NCBI RefSeq assembly: GCF_030272615.1
Contig: NC_081408.1
Location: 341,897,793-341,961,792 of the forward strand
From: Cryptomeria japonica
Lineage: Eukaryota > Streptophyta > Pinopsida > Cupressales > Cupressaceae
DNA length: 64,000 nt
Reading direction: 5' to 3'
The stretch's first letter is position 1. Each line of letters begins with the position of its first letter. A program made the position numbers and the translations under genes. The notes under the pieces are model-generated. The model did no database searches and had not been told where the DNA came from. It saw only the letters and a program-made list of their open reading frames with translations. Below are positions 21,521-32,359 of the stretch, piece by piece.

Positions 21521-23821
21521 TTGAATCTCAATTATTCTCCATCTAAAAATAAAGCATCTCCCTCTCCTCAACTTGGTTCTACTCATAAGGAAACCCTAGT
21601 TCAAAGCAAGATGATTAACATCTCTTTCAAAGATCTCCCTCTCAAAAGTGAGACTTTAGAGAGTAATGTTGATCCTTCTCCTAGAGAGTTTATTCTCCAT
21701 GTAGATCATTTGATGATAGAGGATGATATGACCTTTCCTCTTCCTACTAGAACATCAATGCCTACCCCTTGTCTCTCTCCTAAAATTGATTTGATCCGTG
21801 ATAAGATTTTAGTGCAAGAGAAGACTATCAATAATTCTTCCAACACTTTTGTTCATTCCTCTAAACCCTCCTCAATCAATTTGATACATGTGAATGAGAC
21901 ACCTAACAAACCTCTCTTCACTATCCAAGGTGCTTGTCCTTCTCAAAATTATCAACCTTTAAATAAGCCTATCTTAGTGGTTCAAGGTGGTTATGCTAAT
22001 GATTCTTTTTGCACCCCTAAGAAACCTATTATTACTGTGCAAGGAGGTTATTCTACTAAGAGCCCTTATGAGTATGCTAAGAAACTGACTAGAGAGAATT
22101 ATCATGCGGTTGCCCATACCTATAACACAAGAAACAATATGCAACCTAATCCTCCTCCAGTTATCCCCACTTCACTTCCTCCTTCTCAACCAATTCTTCC
22201 ACAAGCTCCTCGTATTTCACAAGTTCTCGGTAAGGAATTTGATCTCATAGAACAACTTAAAGCTACCCTTGCTAAGATATCCCTTTGGGATTTGATCCAA
22301 ACTTCTTCTGTTCATCATGGAATGTTACAAGATGCCTTGAAAGATTTGAATGTTCCTCCACCGAATACATCTAGTAATATAGCATCTTTAGTTAACTCTG
22401 TGATGAATCCTAAAGCTCAAATTGTGTTTACTCAAGATGAATTGCCTACCAGTGAAATTCAACATCAATATGATCCCTTGATGATTGTGGTTATCATAAA
22501 TGACACGGCTATAAGACGAACACTGGTAGATAATGGCTCTGGCCTTAATGTGTGTAGCATTAATCTATTGCATAAGATGAATGTGGATACATCCCTTATT
22601 GAGCCTGACTCTCGTCCCATTCAAGGCTTTGATAATGTGGCTAAGTCTTCATTAGGTATTATCACCTTACCAATCACAGTGGGACCTATTACTTTGCCTA
22701 CTCCTATCCATGTTATGTTGGGAAATCTAACATACAACTTGTTATTAGGAAGACCTTGGATTCACAGTATGCAAGCTGTCCCCTCTACATTGTATAGACA
22801 AGTTAAATTTATTTATAACAATAAGACATATACCTTGATAGGTGATACTAATCTTCAAGCTTGTTTGCAAACATCTACTTCCAAAGGGAGTTTTTCTAAA
22901 TCTTCCTCTTCTAATGACGACTCTTTAAACAAGATACCTATGGATGAATCATCACCCTCTAATAATCAAAATTCTTTGGATGAGTCTGAAGCTCCTGAAG
23001 AATATCCTTCTCAACTTGAGTCTACACATGAAAAGGCTTTTGATCCTGAGAAGGTTCTCGCGGAAGACGATTGGGGATCTCTTGATTTTAATCCCACCTT
23101 TGTAGGTGAGTATAGGGTTCCTCCTAGAGAGCTTAAACTTAAAAAGAAGGAAGAAACTAGAGATCAATCAGTCTTACCTGAGCTTATGAACAATAATTTT
23201 GTGGCTGCTTCTCAAACTTCTTCTCCTCACACCTCTAATTATGAAGAGTTTGATTCTTTGTCTTATGAAAAACCACCTTCTCTTCCTGAAATGGCTGATC
23301 GTTATGGTCGTGGTTTTCGTATTTTTGCTAAGCATGGGTATCATGGAAATGGTTGTGGCGCTCATGAACAAGGGATAAAAGTTCCTCTAGAGACTAATTT
23401 TCACAATTATGCCTTTGGACTTGGCTATAATCCCTGCAAACGTACCAAAGCATCTAAAAGACCATCTCTCAATGTGAATGCTATATTTAGTAGTGATGAT
23501 GATCTCACTTCAACTAAATCATCTTCTACTTCTATCAACTCTCATTCTCCTCATAAGGAAATCTTGGCGATGAACAAATCCCTTTATGACTCTCCTCAAA
23601 TTTCTAAATCCACTTATGAATCTTTATCTCCTATTCATCATAAAGTCCTTTCCTCCAAGGATAAGGCTCTAATAAATTACACTCATCCCTCTTCTAAGAT
23701 TTCTTGTGACTTTTCTTCTTCAATTTTTATCATTTTATACATGTTTTTGATCTCACTTATAGTTGAGCATTTAGCATGTCATATTCAAATACCTCATTCA
23801 ATCTATCATGTCTTTAAATAA
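21521..23821 (+). CDS. 766-codon ORF with retropepsin-like domain
   Basis: The first 120 residues continue the SPK repeats. Three segments resembling FTIQGACPSQNYQP follow (residues 130-180). Residues about 225-290 (GKEFDLIEQLKATLAKISL) match the linker before the protease in plant Gypsy polyproteins. The retropepsin-like domain spans about 310-440, with LVDNGSGLNV (Asp at residue 337; Asn-Gly-Ser in place of the usual Thr/Ser-Gly) and YNLLLGRPWIH near 408. A glycine-rich segment (GYHGNGCGAHEQG, near 605-620) resembles a G-patch. A hydrophobic stretch lies near the C-terminus (IFIILYMFLISLIVEHL). No polymerase or integrase follows. Confidence 0.72.
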   Translation: MNLNYSPSKNKASPSPQLGSTHKETLVQSKMINISFKDLPLKSETLESNVDPSPREFILHVDHLMIEDDMTFPLPTRTSMPTPCLSPKIDLIRDKILVQEKTINNSSNTFVHSSKPSSINLIHVNETPNKPLFTIQGACPSQNYQPLNKPILVVQGGYANDSFCTPKKPIITVQGGYSTKSPYEYAKKLTRENYHAVAHTYNTRNNMQPNPPPVIPTSLPPSQPILPQAPRISQVLGKEFDLIEQLKATLAKISLWDLIQTSSVHHGMLQDALKDLNVPPPNTSSNIASLVNSVMNPKAQIVFTQDELPTSEIQHQYDPLMIVVIINDTAIRRTLVDNGSGLNVCSINLLHKMNVDTSLIEPDSRPIQGFDNVAKSSLGIITLPITVGPITLPTPIHVMLGNLTYNLLLGRPWIHSMQAVPSTLYRQVKFIYNNKTYTLIGDTNLQACLQTSTSKGSFSKSSSSNDDSLNKIPMDESSPSNNQNSLDESEAPEEYPSQLESTHEKAFDPEKVLAEDDWGSLDFNPTFVGEYRVPPRELKLKKKEETRDQSVLPELMNNNFVAASQTSSPHTSNYEEFDSLSYEKPPSLPEMADRYGRGFRIFAKHGYHGNGCGAHEQGIKVPLETNFHNYAFGLGYNPCKRTKASKRPSLNVNAIFSSDDDLTSTKSSSTSINSHSPHKEILAMNKSLYDSPQISKSTYESLSPIHHKVLSSKDKALINYTHPSSKISCDFSSSIFIILYMFLISLIVEHLACHIQIPHSIYHVFK

Positions 23822-24629
23822 CATTAATGGCTATTATGTTGCTCATCATTATGTGACATTGGTAGCTCATTTACTGGGGGCTCATTGTCATTCATGATGG
23901 TACAATTTCAAGTGCAATCATATATTTTTAGAAGCAACATAATAGCCTAATTTTCTTGTTCCTATGGGGACAAGAGTGATTTCATACATCTCTTCTTTTG
24001 CTTATGTCCAAATCTCTCCCTAGAAGATTGTGTAAGTCCTTCTCATTGACCTTATCCTTGGAAGGCCATGATCTTTTCTTATTTTTATCTAAGGATCCAC
24101 TTTTTCCCATTTCATGGATGGTGTGAACTTTATTACTTGATGTTATTCCTTGTATGCATTTGTTGTTTGTTCAAGGATTCTCTCTTACAAGAGGTGTAAG
24201 TCCTTGACTACAACCTCTTTTGCACTTGGTAAAATACATCTATAATGAATTCACTCTCCCAATTGGGTTAAAAGGAGTGTCATCCTTCATTAAGAATCAC
24301 TTTCACCTTGCAAAAGAAGGAGGTATTGCATTCTTATTCTCTTCTTTGTCTTATTCTAGAAGATGTTATATTTGTCTAAGACAATTCCTCTTGGGGATAG
24401 GTGTCTTTGTATAAAGATCTCTTCTCCTCTAAGGATCTCCTTTACACATACTACAAGATATCCTTTTTCAACTATCTTATCCTTGCTTAAAGAGTGCAAA
24501 ACTCTCTTGCTTGGATCTATGACATTGTTGCATTTTTGGGGTATCTTCTTTTGTGATGAAGGTAGGTATCCTTGTTCTACTTTTCTTATGACATAAACAT
24601 TACACTTTTTGAGCAATGGGTCATTCTCG

Positions 24630-25005
24630 GAACCAGAGCATAGACTCTTAGAGCGAGATATCTCCATTTTTCTTTTATGCAAGGTGATTATTCTCGGAAC
24701 CAGAGCACAGACTCTTAGAGTGAGATGTCACGCTTTTATACTATACACATACAGGTTGTAGCATACTCGGGCATAGACTCCTATGAGGTGCTTCTAACCT
24801 CCCTTACACACACATGCACGAGGTTGAGTGGAACTAGCGGCATAAGGCTAGACTTTCTCACTCTCCTCCCTTACATGGATCACCTAGACAGACTCTGGGG
24901 GCTAGTTTTCCATGTCCTTTTCCCATGGATCACCTAGACAAGATCTAGGGGCGAGAAGTCCATGTTTTCTCTCTCACTATTCTTCTCATGGATCACCAAT
25001 GTGTG
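24630..25005. repeat. Short direct repeats in the element interior
   Basis: TCTCGGAACCAGAGCA-AGACTCTTAGAG-GAGAT occurs at about 24626-24661 and 24692-24727. CATGGATCACCTAGACA occurs at about 24874 and 24923, with a shortened CATGGATCACC near 24988. Confidence 0.8.
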
Positions 25006-25493
25006 TATTCATGCCTTTTTCCTTTCTTTTCTTCTCTTTGCATTTTGTTTCCATTTACATCCTTCATCTTGTGTTAGAGAACTCTTAAATCCTCACACTC
25101 TTTGTTGTGTTGGAATTGAGATTTAGTCCTCTTTCTTACCAAATGATTCTCCATTAGTTTTTGATCTCATATCAAATCTTCTTGTGAGCATTTGTCATCA
25201 ATATTCTTTAACAATTCGAAGTGGTAAACATGATACCCTATTTCAACTCACTAAAATTAGCAAGCCGAAACAGGGGGGGGCATATAGCTACCCTCAAATT
25301 TTCATCACCTTCCTTAGTAAGCATTAGGTGATTTTGTGATCTAACGTGTGTTTTGTAGGGTGCGGTTCCTAACTGTGTACTGCAAATACCGCTGGGGGCT
25401 TCGTTCGACAGACTTATGAATATATCCTTTTTCAAATAATGTTTACTTTTCTGTATTTTAGCTTGCATATGCACGTAGTGTTCATATGACCGC

Positions 25494-25509
25494 TAAAGTG
25501 GGGGCTAAA
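25494..25509 (+). other. Polypurine tract
   Basis: AAAGTGGGGGCTAAA directly precedes the TGTAGCG start of the 3' LTR. Confidence 0.75.
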
Positions 25510-27169
25510 TGTAGCGTCGTAAATTGTACGCACTTGCTAGGGTGGTACAATTTCACACCTAGTTTAGCACCCGCCTTGGTGCATTTTGCATTTTGCATGG
25601 CATTTCCCCTTTAGCACTTAATTAATCAAATTAATTAGGTCTAAGGTTCTATTTTATCATCTCCCACATCATAAAGTTGGGCCCTTATTAAAGTGTGCCC
25701 CTTTTCATTTTATTCTTCCAATACATCATTTAATCAAAAACCCTAATTAGGTCCTATTTTGAACTTGAGGGCTTGATTTCGGGGGTCAAAACATCTCGAA
25801 ATCACCTGTAACTTCGGGATTCTCTCTAAAATCATCATATCCGACGACCCTGAAAATTTGGTGAAAAGTTGTCGGGACCATGGCGCTCGGAGAGGACCAT
25901 GGCGCCCGGAGTGCACATGGTCCCGGACATTTTTCCCGAAATTTTAGGAGCGCGATCCAATCATAAAATAAAGCTTAACCCCAAGAAATTGGTGGGATAT
26001 TCAATCTCTAGGTCGGCCAAAAGATGAAATTACGACCTAGGGTTTCATATATAAGAGCTCTCTTTCTTCATTTGAAAGGATCGGATTTTTGATTTTCAAG
26101 ACCTCATATGGAGCGAAAGAGCAGATCTTTGAAGACTTCAACAACATTCAACATCCATCCATCAAGCATTCATCAATTTCATTCATCCATTTAGGGCTTG
26201 GAAGACATTGAAGAACAATAGGAGATTACCGACTGAAGATTGGATTGTACTCCTCCCTTGAGGGTTGGGTATGATTTCATGTTGTTTTCATGTCTTTGCA
26301 TAAGCTTCAATATATCATTTATTCATGCTTTAGATCACTTTGTATCTTGATTTAGAGCATTTACATTATCATTTACAAGCAATTAGGGTGTACTTTCTAG
26401 GTTTCTCTAGTTTGCTTTCTTGCATTTAAGGACCTTGCACACACACTAGGTCTGCACACACAATACATTTTACAATACAACTTGGCTATTCGTGGAGGTG
26501 GAAATCACCGAAGCAGGGGTTTGACTAAGGCAAAACCCTATATAGCCGCCCACCACACCTTTTCAGATATAAGTGCAGGTTTCGAAATCCGGACGACGCT
26601 GCAAGTTGCAAATCCGGGAGAAGCAGACGGAGACCGACCAACACACCAAGTTTCAGAGAAAAAGACCAGGACAGGGGCATGGGGCACCCTAGTCCTGCCA
26701 GGACAGGGGCGCTGGGCACCCTGGTCCTCCCGACAGATAGCATTTTCAGCATTTTTGACAGGTTTTCCAGAGTGCAAAACAACAGTTTCCGGAGCAGTTT
26801 CAGGGGCAGAATCAGGACAGTGGCGCCCGCGCCCCCATCCCGAACATTTTCAGTCAGATTTTAACTCCGGATACGCATTTGCATTCTTGTCTTGTCCTTG
26901 TGTTTACAGTTTTCCATTGTTTAAGTTCAATTCTGCAATCTTGTTATTAGTTCATACTTGCACTTTGGGGTTAGGGATTGAACTTGCATCATTTCATTTT
27001 TCAATTACAACAAAGGAATAGAAATCCTAATAGGTAGCCCATGGCTCTCTCTTCCACAAAAAGAAGTAGCCAATTGTGTGATACCTCTAGGCTCTTTCGT
27101 ATTCCACAAATGTGTGCTTGAAAGTGAGATTAGGGCATGTTTGCTTAGTGTCACTTTTTCCCCTACACA
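25510..27169 (+). repeat. 3' LTR of the non-autonomous element
   Basis: It is nearly the same as 18661-20313. It has a 19-bp tandem duplication (GACCATGGCGC-CGGAG at 25876-25894 and 25895-25913) absent from the 5' LTR, one minisatellite unit fewer, and a roughly 20-bp insertion near 26780. Confidence 0.92.
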
Positions 27170-27174
27170 GCTTG

Positions 27175-28439
27175 TATGATGTGCTAACAAGTGGTGCGTG
27201 TAGGATGTGATGTTATATGTGCATGCTAATGATATGATTATATGTAAACTAATGTATGAATATGCAAGATGGATGCAAATATTCTTTCTATATATATGAT
27301 ATGTATGGTGCATACTAACATGTGATGATGTAGATTACTTGAAATGCAAATGTTTTTATCATGTCATTATACTCAATCATGTGATTTCAGACTACAACGA
27401 ATCAGGAAGGGATGATGGAGGACAAAGCAGAAAGGGGAATGGAAGGTAGAAGATATGGAGGTAAGTGAGATTCTTGTGCTATTTTCATTATTGAGCTTGT
27501 TATGGAAAACATATTGTGACCATCCAGATATAGGTTCAACCTAGATATTCATTCTATCATTTGCATGGAGATAAGATAGTTGCAAACAATGAATACCCCA
27601 ATTCACACCAGAACTACAATATCCTCATATCCTTGGATGAGCCACAATATTACTAAGAGACAATCCACAAACAACAAATAGGTGAACATACCCCATCCTT
27701 GCCTTTCTAGTCAAAGACATCCTAGAGATAAAATATCTAGTCAGAGACATCCTTGAAAATCTAAAAGACATATCACCACAAAAGATAAAATCAAAAGAAA
27801 ATCAAAATGACACCATCCTAATTCAAGTTATAATTGTATCTTGCCACATATGTTAACATGTTTGATCTGGTCACAATGTCAACATCCTAGTAAAGGACAT
27901 ATAATGTTGAAAAACCTTGTTGTAGTTGAAGTCTATTGAAAGATTGATTTTTTGAAAGCTCACTTTTCTTTTGTCTCATTTGAAACTGACTTATTCTATG
28001 AAGTCGATACTTTATTGTGGAGAAGAGAAAAAAATTATGGTGGATTGGTGATGTAAGTGATCTTTTATTATGGATTATGCATGGAAAGAAGGAAGGAATG
28101 AAAAGACGATGCTCCTCAAAACATGTGATGCCAAGGTTCCACTTCCATCACTAGGTTTAGGTTCTACCCCTAGTTATAGATAGGACCTGACTTATTATGG
28201 ATGAATGAATGGTGTGAAATAAATTTTATTATGGACAATGAACCAACCTAAGGTAGATTAATAACAAGCCATGATGGGAATGGATAAGTTTATTATGAAA
28301 TGACAGGTTGTGAGTGTGTGCAAAGTGATAGGGTGAAACTAAATCCTAAAGGAGTGAGGATCAAAAGTCTCTACACATGGTGTTAGTAACTCAGTTTTCA
28401 CCATGGTACTTTCCTAGAGCACCACCAAAGTGGTTTTTG
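27175..28439. other. AT-rich flank, one weak exon candidate
   Basis: Together with 18434-18655 this was continuous DNA before the LTR element inserted. The stretch 27389-27460 lies between an ATTTCAG acceptor-like and a GGTAAGTG donor-like site and is open in frame for 24 codons (QEGMMEDKAERGMEGRR). I cannot tie it to a gene. TTTATTATGGA-like words recur at 28009-28300. Confidence 0.35.
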
Positions 28440-28469
28440 TTGTTGGATGAATTGATTTCTCTTTACATT

Positions 28470-29800
28470 TTTTTTGTTTTTGTTTTTGACTAGGATACTT
28501 TGAAAAGATATGTATAAAACCTATGAAGGTGCATGTTGTTGATAGGATAATCCAATAGTTCTCCTTTTGGTATTGATAAATGATATGCACCTGATCCATA
28601 GACTATTGTGATTACATAAGGCCCAGTCCAATTTGTTTCAAACTTGCCCCTTTTCTCTTTGTCTTGCTGATTTTTTTACGATTTTCTCTTAGTACCAAGT
28701 CACCCACCTCAAATGTGCAAGGCTTCACTCTGTGATTGTAGTTGTGACTCATATGTTGTTGATATAATTTGAGATGATTGAATGTAGTTTGTTAATTCTA
28801 ATCTAAAAATTCCAAATCTTGCAAGTGAGATATCCTGTAGTCTTCATCAATGATAAGATTGCATAAGGAGACCCATAAAGATGGTAACTCAACCTTAACT
28901 CACAAGATGACTTCAACACCATAGACAAGTGAGTAAGGAGTAGCTCCAATGGGTGTGCAGACACTTGTGTGATAGGCCCATAGTGTAGGATTAAGTTGTC
29001 TATGCCAATTGCAGCTAGCATCATCAACTTTCTTTTTGAGGATTTTGAGGATAGTTTTATTAGACACCTCAACTTGACCATTACCCTAGGGATAGTATGG
29101 AGTGTAAAAATGATGATGGATATGGAATCAGTCAAAAAATCTCACGAACATCCTGATTCTTGAAAGGATGCCCATTATTTATGATGATGGAAAGGGGAAC
29201 ACCGTAGTGACAAATGAAGTAATTGAGGATAAAAGTTTCAATCTGCTTTCTGGTGACTTGGGTGAGAGGAACAACCTCAATCCAATTTGTGAAATATTTC
29301 ATGGCTATGATAATGACTTTATGGTCATTGGAATATGGAGGGTGAATCTTTCTCATGAGATTGAATCCCCATTGACAAAAGGGCCATGGAGTGGTGATCG
29401 ACTGAAATTCATGTGCTAGTGAATTAATGAGGTCTCCATAAATTTGACACTGCTTACATTTTTTGACAAACTAGTATGATTCCTTATCCATAGCAGGCCA
29501 ATAGTATCAAATCCTCATGAGTTTCTTAGCTAAGGTTGGACCACTAGAGTCAACACCACATATACTACATGAACCTCATCTAATGCAATTTGAGCTTCAT
29601 CACCTTCTAAACATCTAAGAAGAGTACCATCTAGACCATGTTGGTAAAGGGTATTAGCTAAGATGACATATTGATAGGATTGGTGAATAAAGGTATGATG
29701 TTGACTGTTGGAAAGGTCATGTGGAAGGATATTGTTGTGGAGGTAAGTAAAAATATTTTTGTACCAGCAAGAATCAGAACCAACAACACATATCATTTCT
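28470..29800 (-). pseudogene. pol: Gypsy integrase relic
   Basis: The N-terminal zinc-binding region is visible at 29430-29796 (TFIHQSYQYVILANTLYQHG, with CKQCQIYGD in another frame). The DDE core follows in 29132-29356 (MKYFTNWIEVVPL, YGVPLSIIINNG, with Asn where the second Asp is expected). The end of the core and the C-terminus are in 28470-29135 in mixed frames (GPITQVSAHPL). Confidence 0.85.
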
Positions 29801-30224
29801 ACAGGAGAGATGTCATATGAGGGGACAAAAAGTTATCCACCAAGAACTCATAACGGGTCTCATTTTGTGGCATGTTGATCAAAGAAGCAATAGTAGCGAT
29901 GGCATCTATAGCTTGATTATTATCTCTTGGGATTTGTTCAAAGATTATCTTTGCAAATTATTGTTTGAAATAATCCACCATTTTCTTATTTGGCATGGGT
30001 TTCTCATCTTTAGTTTGGTAATCATCATTTTCTTGATGAATGACAAGTTGGGAGTCCCCAACAATGTGAAGTTCTTGGATCTTCCACTAAACTGTGATCT
30101 ATAATCCTATTGTTAATTCCTCATACTTTGCTATGTTATTTGTGCAAGGGAATGGCAATCTATATGATTTAGGAATGGAATCCGCTTGAGGTGTAATGAA
30201 GAGTATGACTGCACCTACCCCATG

Positions 30225-30815
30225 CTATGTATATGAACCATCAAAATATAATTTCCAATGTCTTGAGTTTGTCACTGTAAAGATAGATTCATCCAGGTTC
30301 TCTAAGATAATAGTAGTGTCATCGATCATAGGTGCATCCACAAGTTGGTCTGCAATGGATTGTCCTTTAATGCATTTTCTGTCCACATATTCGATATCAA
30401 ATTCATTCAACATCATGACCCATTTGTCCAATCTGCCTGTAGGAGTTGCCTTGTTGAGTAAGTATTTTAGTGGGTCAATTCTTGCAACTAGCTTTGTTTT
30501 ATGAGTTAGCATGTAATAACACAATTTCTGCAAAGAAAAAACCATGACAAGACATGTGTGCTCACTTGGAGTGTAGTTAACCTCATAACCAACCAATGTG
30601 AGGCTAATGTAATAGATAGATTATTCTTTACCATCATGATCTTGTTGTGCCAAGACTACCCCAAGTGTTGTTGGTGTAGCTGATATGTAAAGTAACAGGG
30701 GTTTTCCTTGAATAGGTGGCATCAATATTGGTGGATTTAGGAGATAGTCTTTGATAATTTGGAAGGCATGTTGACACTTGTCATCCCAATTGAGCTTGAT
30801 ATTCTTGTGAAGCAA
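30225..30815 (-). pseudogene. pol: Gypsy RNase H relic
   Basis: The frame 30621-30815 holds the tether and RNase H start (DDKCQHAFQIIKDYLLNPPI, LLLYISATPTTLGVVLAQ). The rest is in 30225-30596 (NYTPSEHTCLVMVFSLQKL, LLNKATPTGRLDKWVMMLNE, DIEYVDRKCIKGQSIADQL). A frameshift at about 30600 separates the two parts. Confidence 0.88.
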
Positions 30816-30829
30816 ATGTTGAAAAGGAT

Positions 30830-31860
30830 GACATTTATCTATGAGTTACGCTATAAATATGTGGATTGATTGAAGTCTTCCATGTAATGATTGGAGTTCA
30901 CTATTGTTCTTTGGAGGTAGCATTTCTAATATGGCTTTTACTTTTGTTGAATCTATTTCAATACCTCATTGTGATATGATGTATCCTAGGAGTTTCTCAG
31001 AGGTTACCCCGAAGACACACTTCTTGGGATTCAATCTCTCTATACTTTTCCAAGCGATCAACAACCATTGATAATATGTCCAAATTATCTTCCTTTGTTA
31101 CTAGTTTTCCAAGAGATCATCTACATAGTCTCCCATGGTAACATGCATGAGATCATGAAAGATTGTTGTCATGGCTCTCTGATATGTTGCACCTACATTC
31201 TTTAATTCGAAGGGCATTACGTTCCAAAAAAAGGTGCCCCAAGGACATGTAAATGTTTTTTTGTGTTGGTCTTCAAGCGCTATCTTGATTTGATTATTCT
31301 CAAAGAATCCATCCATAAGTGATAGAATTGAATGGCCTGTTGTAAGATCGACAATCAAATCAATGTTTGGCAATGAAAACACATCTTTGGGACAAGCCTT
31401 GTTGATGTCTTTAAAGTTTGTGCATACTCTAATACTATTGTTTAGTTTGCTGACAGGTACAAGATTAGAAATCCACTGAGGATAGTCAATTGGTCTGATG
31501 AAGCTAATTTATAATAATTTCTCAAGTTCCACTTTTACTAGTAGTTCCACCCGTGGATGCATTTTTCTAAATTTCTATTTAACCAACTTGGCGTCTAGAG
31601 TAACTGTCAAGTGATTCATAACTAAATTAGGATCTAGTCTAGGCATATTTGCGTATGAACATGCAAAATTGATCTCTCAATCTAAAAAATTGTGTGAAAT
31701 TTGGTCTCTTAATCTCATTTAATGGATGCCTAAGAAAGATGTTGCATGGTACCTCTTTTGTCCCAATATTTATCTTGATGGTTGTGAATAAATCTCTAGT
31801 TCACCCTTGTAGGTTCCTTTATTATCTTATCAGGCCCCAAGTTTTGTTCGTAACTTTTTT
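30830..31860 (-). pseudogene. pol: Gypsy reverse transcriptase relic
   Basis: Upstream motifs LDPNLVMNHLTV and FRKMHPRVE (31600-31690) lead into ISNLVPVSKLN, then PNIDLIVDLTTGHSILSLMDGF, FTCPWGTFFWNVMPFELKN and the catalytic GDYVDDLL box (31101-31382). This is the standard Ty3/gypsy polymerase core with YVDD intact. Stops lie at about 31510 and 31587, and a frame change follows near 31090. Confidence 0.9.
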
Positions 31861-32160
31861 GTAGTGCCCCACCTTGACTCATCCTTCTCCTTGTACACTT
31901 ATAGACCCTATTGGCATAGCTTAGTCTACCTTATGGTAATATTTGATGGTAATATACTATGTGCTGACTTTAGTTATATTTCAGATTCCTAAGATGATAC
32001 TTGTTATTGATGATCTTGATATGATGGATTTATACTAACGGTCTCTATATGCACTTTCTATGTTAGATGGATTATATGGATTAAGGATTTGATAGCATTA
32101 TGATTACACTAATCCTAATTCCTGACTATATGTGACGAGTTTTTAATTACGGAAAAAAAC

Positions 32161-32185
32161 AAGTTTTGAAGGGACCCCGAAACCC
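32161..32185 (-). other. LINE A 3' stem-loop
   Basis: On the minus strand GGGTTT (complement of 32180-32185) can pair with AAACTT (complement of 32161-32166) by three A-U, one G-C and two G-U pairs. This is the counterpart of the perfect stems in LINEs D and E. Confidence 0.5.
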
Positions 32186-32359
32186 TTTTACATCAAAATT
32201 ACATAAGATAGATGAAATAAAGTCCATTCATAACAAAACCAATAGAAAAAACCCCATAGGGCTGAGAGAAAACAAAAATAAAGCAAAACAGACTACTCAG
32301 CCCACAAAAACAACAAAAAACCAACAAACTATTAGCACAGACCTAGCATCAAAAACAGA

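Larger units (their letters stand above)
23822..25509 (+). other. Non-coding 3' interior of the non-autonomous element
   Basis: There is no long ORF and no reverse transcriptase or integrase motif in any frame. It holds short direct repeats at 24630-24728 and 24874-25005. An autonomous Gypsy element would encode about 3-4 kb of pol here. Confidence 0.75.
18661..27169 (+). mobile_element. Non-autonomous Gypsy-like LTR retrotransposon
   Basis: Two LTRs of about 1.65 kb (18661-20313 and 25510-27169) begin TGTAGCGTCG and end CTACACA, with a 5-bp target duplication GCTTG (18656-18660 and 27170-27174). The 5.2-kb interior has a primer-binding site, two long ORFs with a retropepsin-like domain, and a polypurine tract. 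I find no reverse transcriptase, RNase H or integrase. The LTRs differ at few positions apart from repeat-number changes, so the insertion looks young. The protease region resembles plant Ty3/gypsy, hence the assignment. Confidence 0.88.
28440..31860 (-). mobile_element. Ty3/gypsy pol relic
   Basis: Reading the minus strand gives the order reverse transcriptase, RNase H, integrase, as in Ty3/gypsy. No LTRs, gag or primer site could be found at either end, so this is a fragment. Stops and frameshifts occur throughout. Confidence 0.87.
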
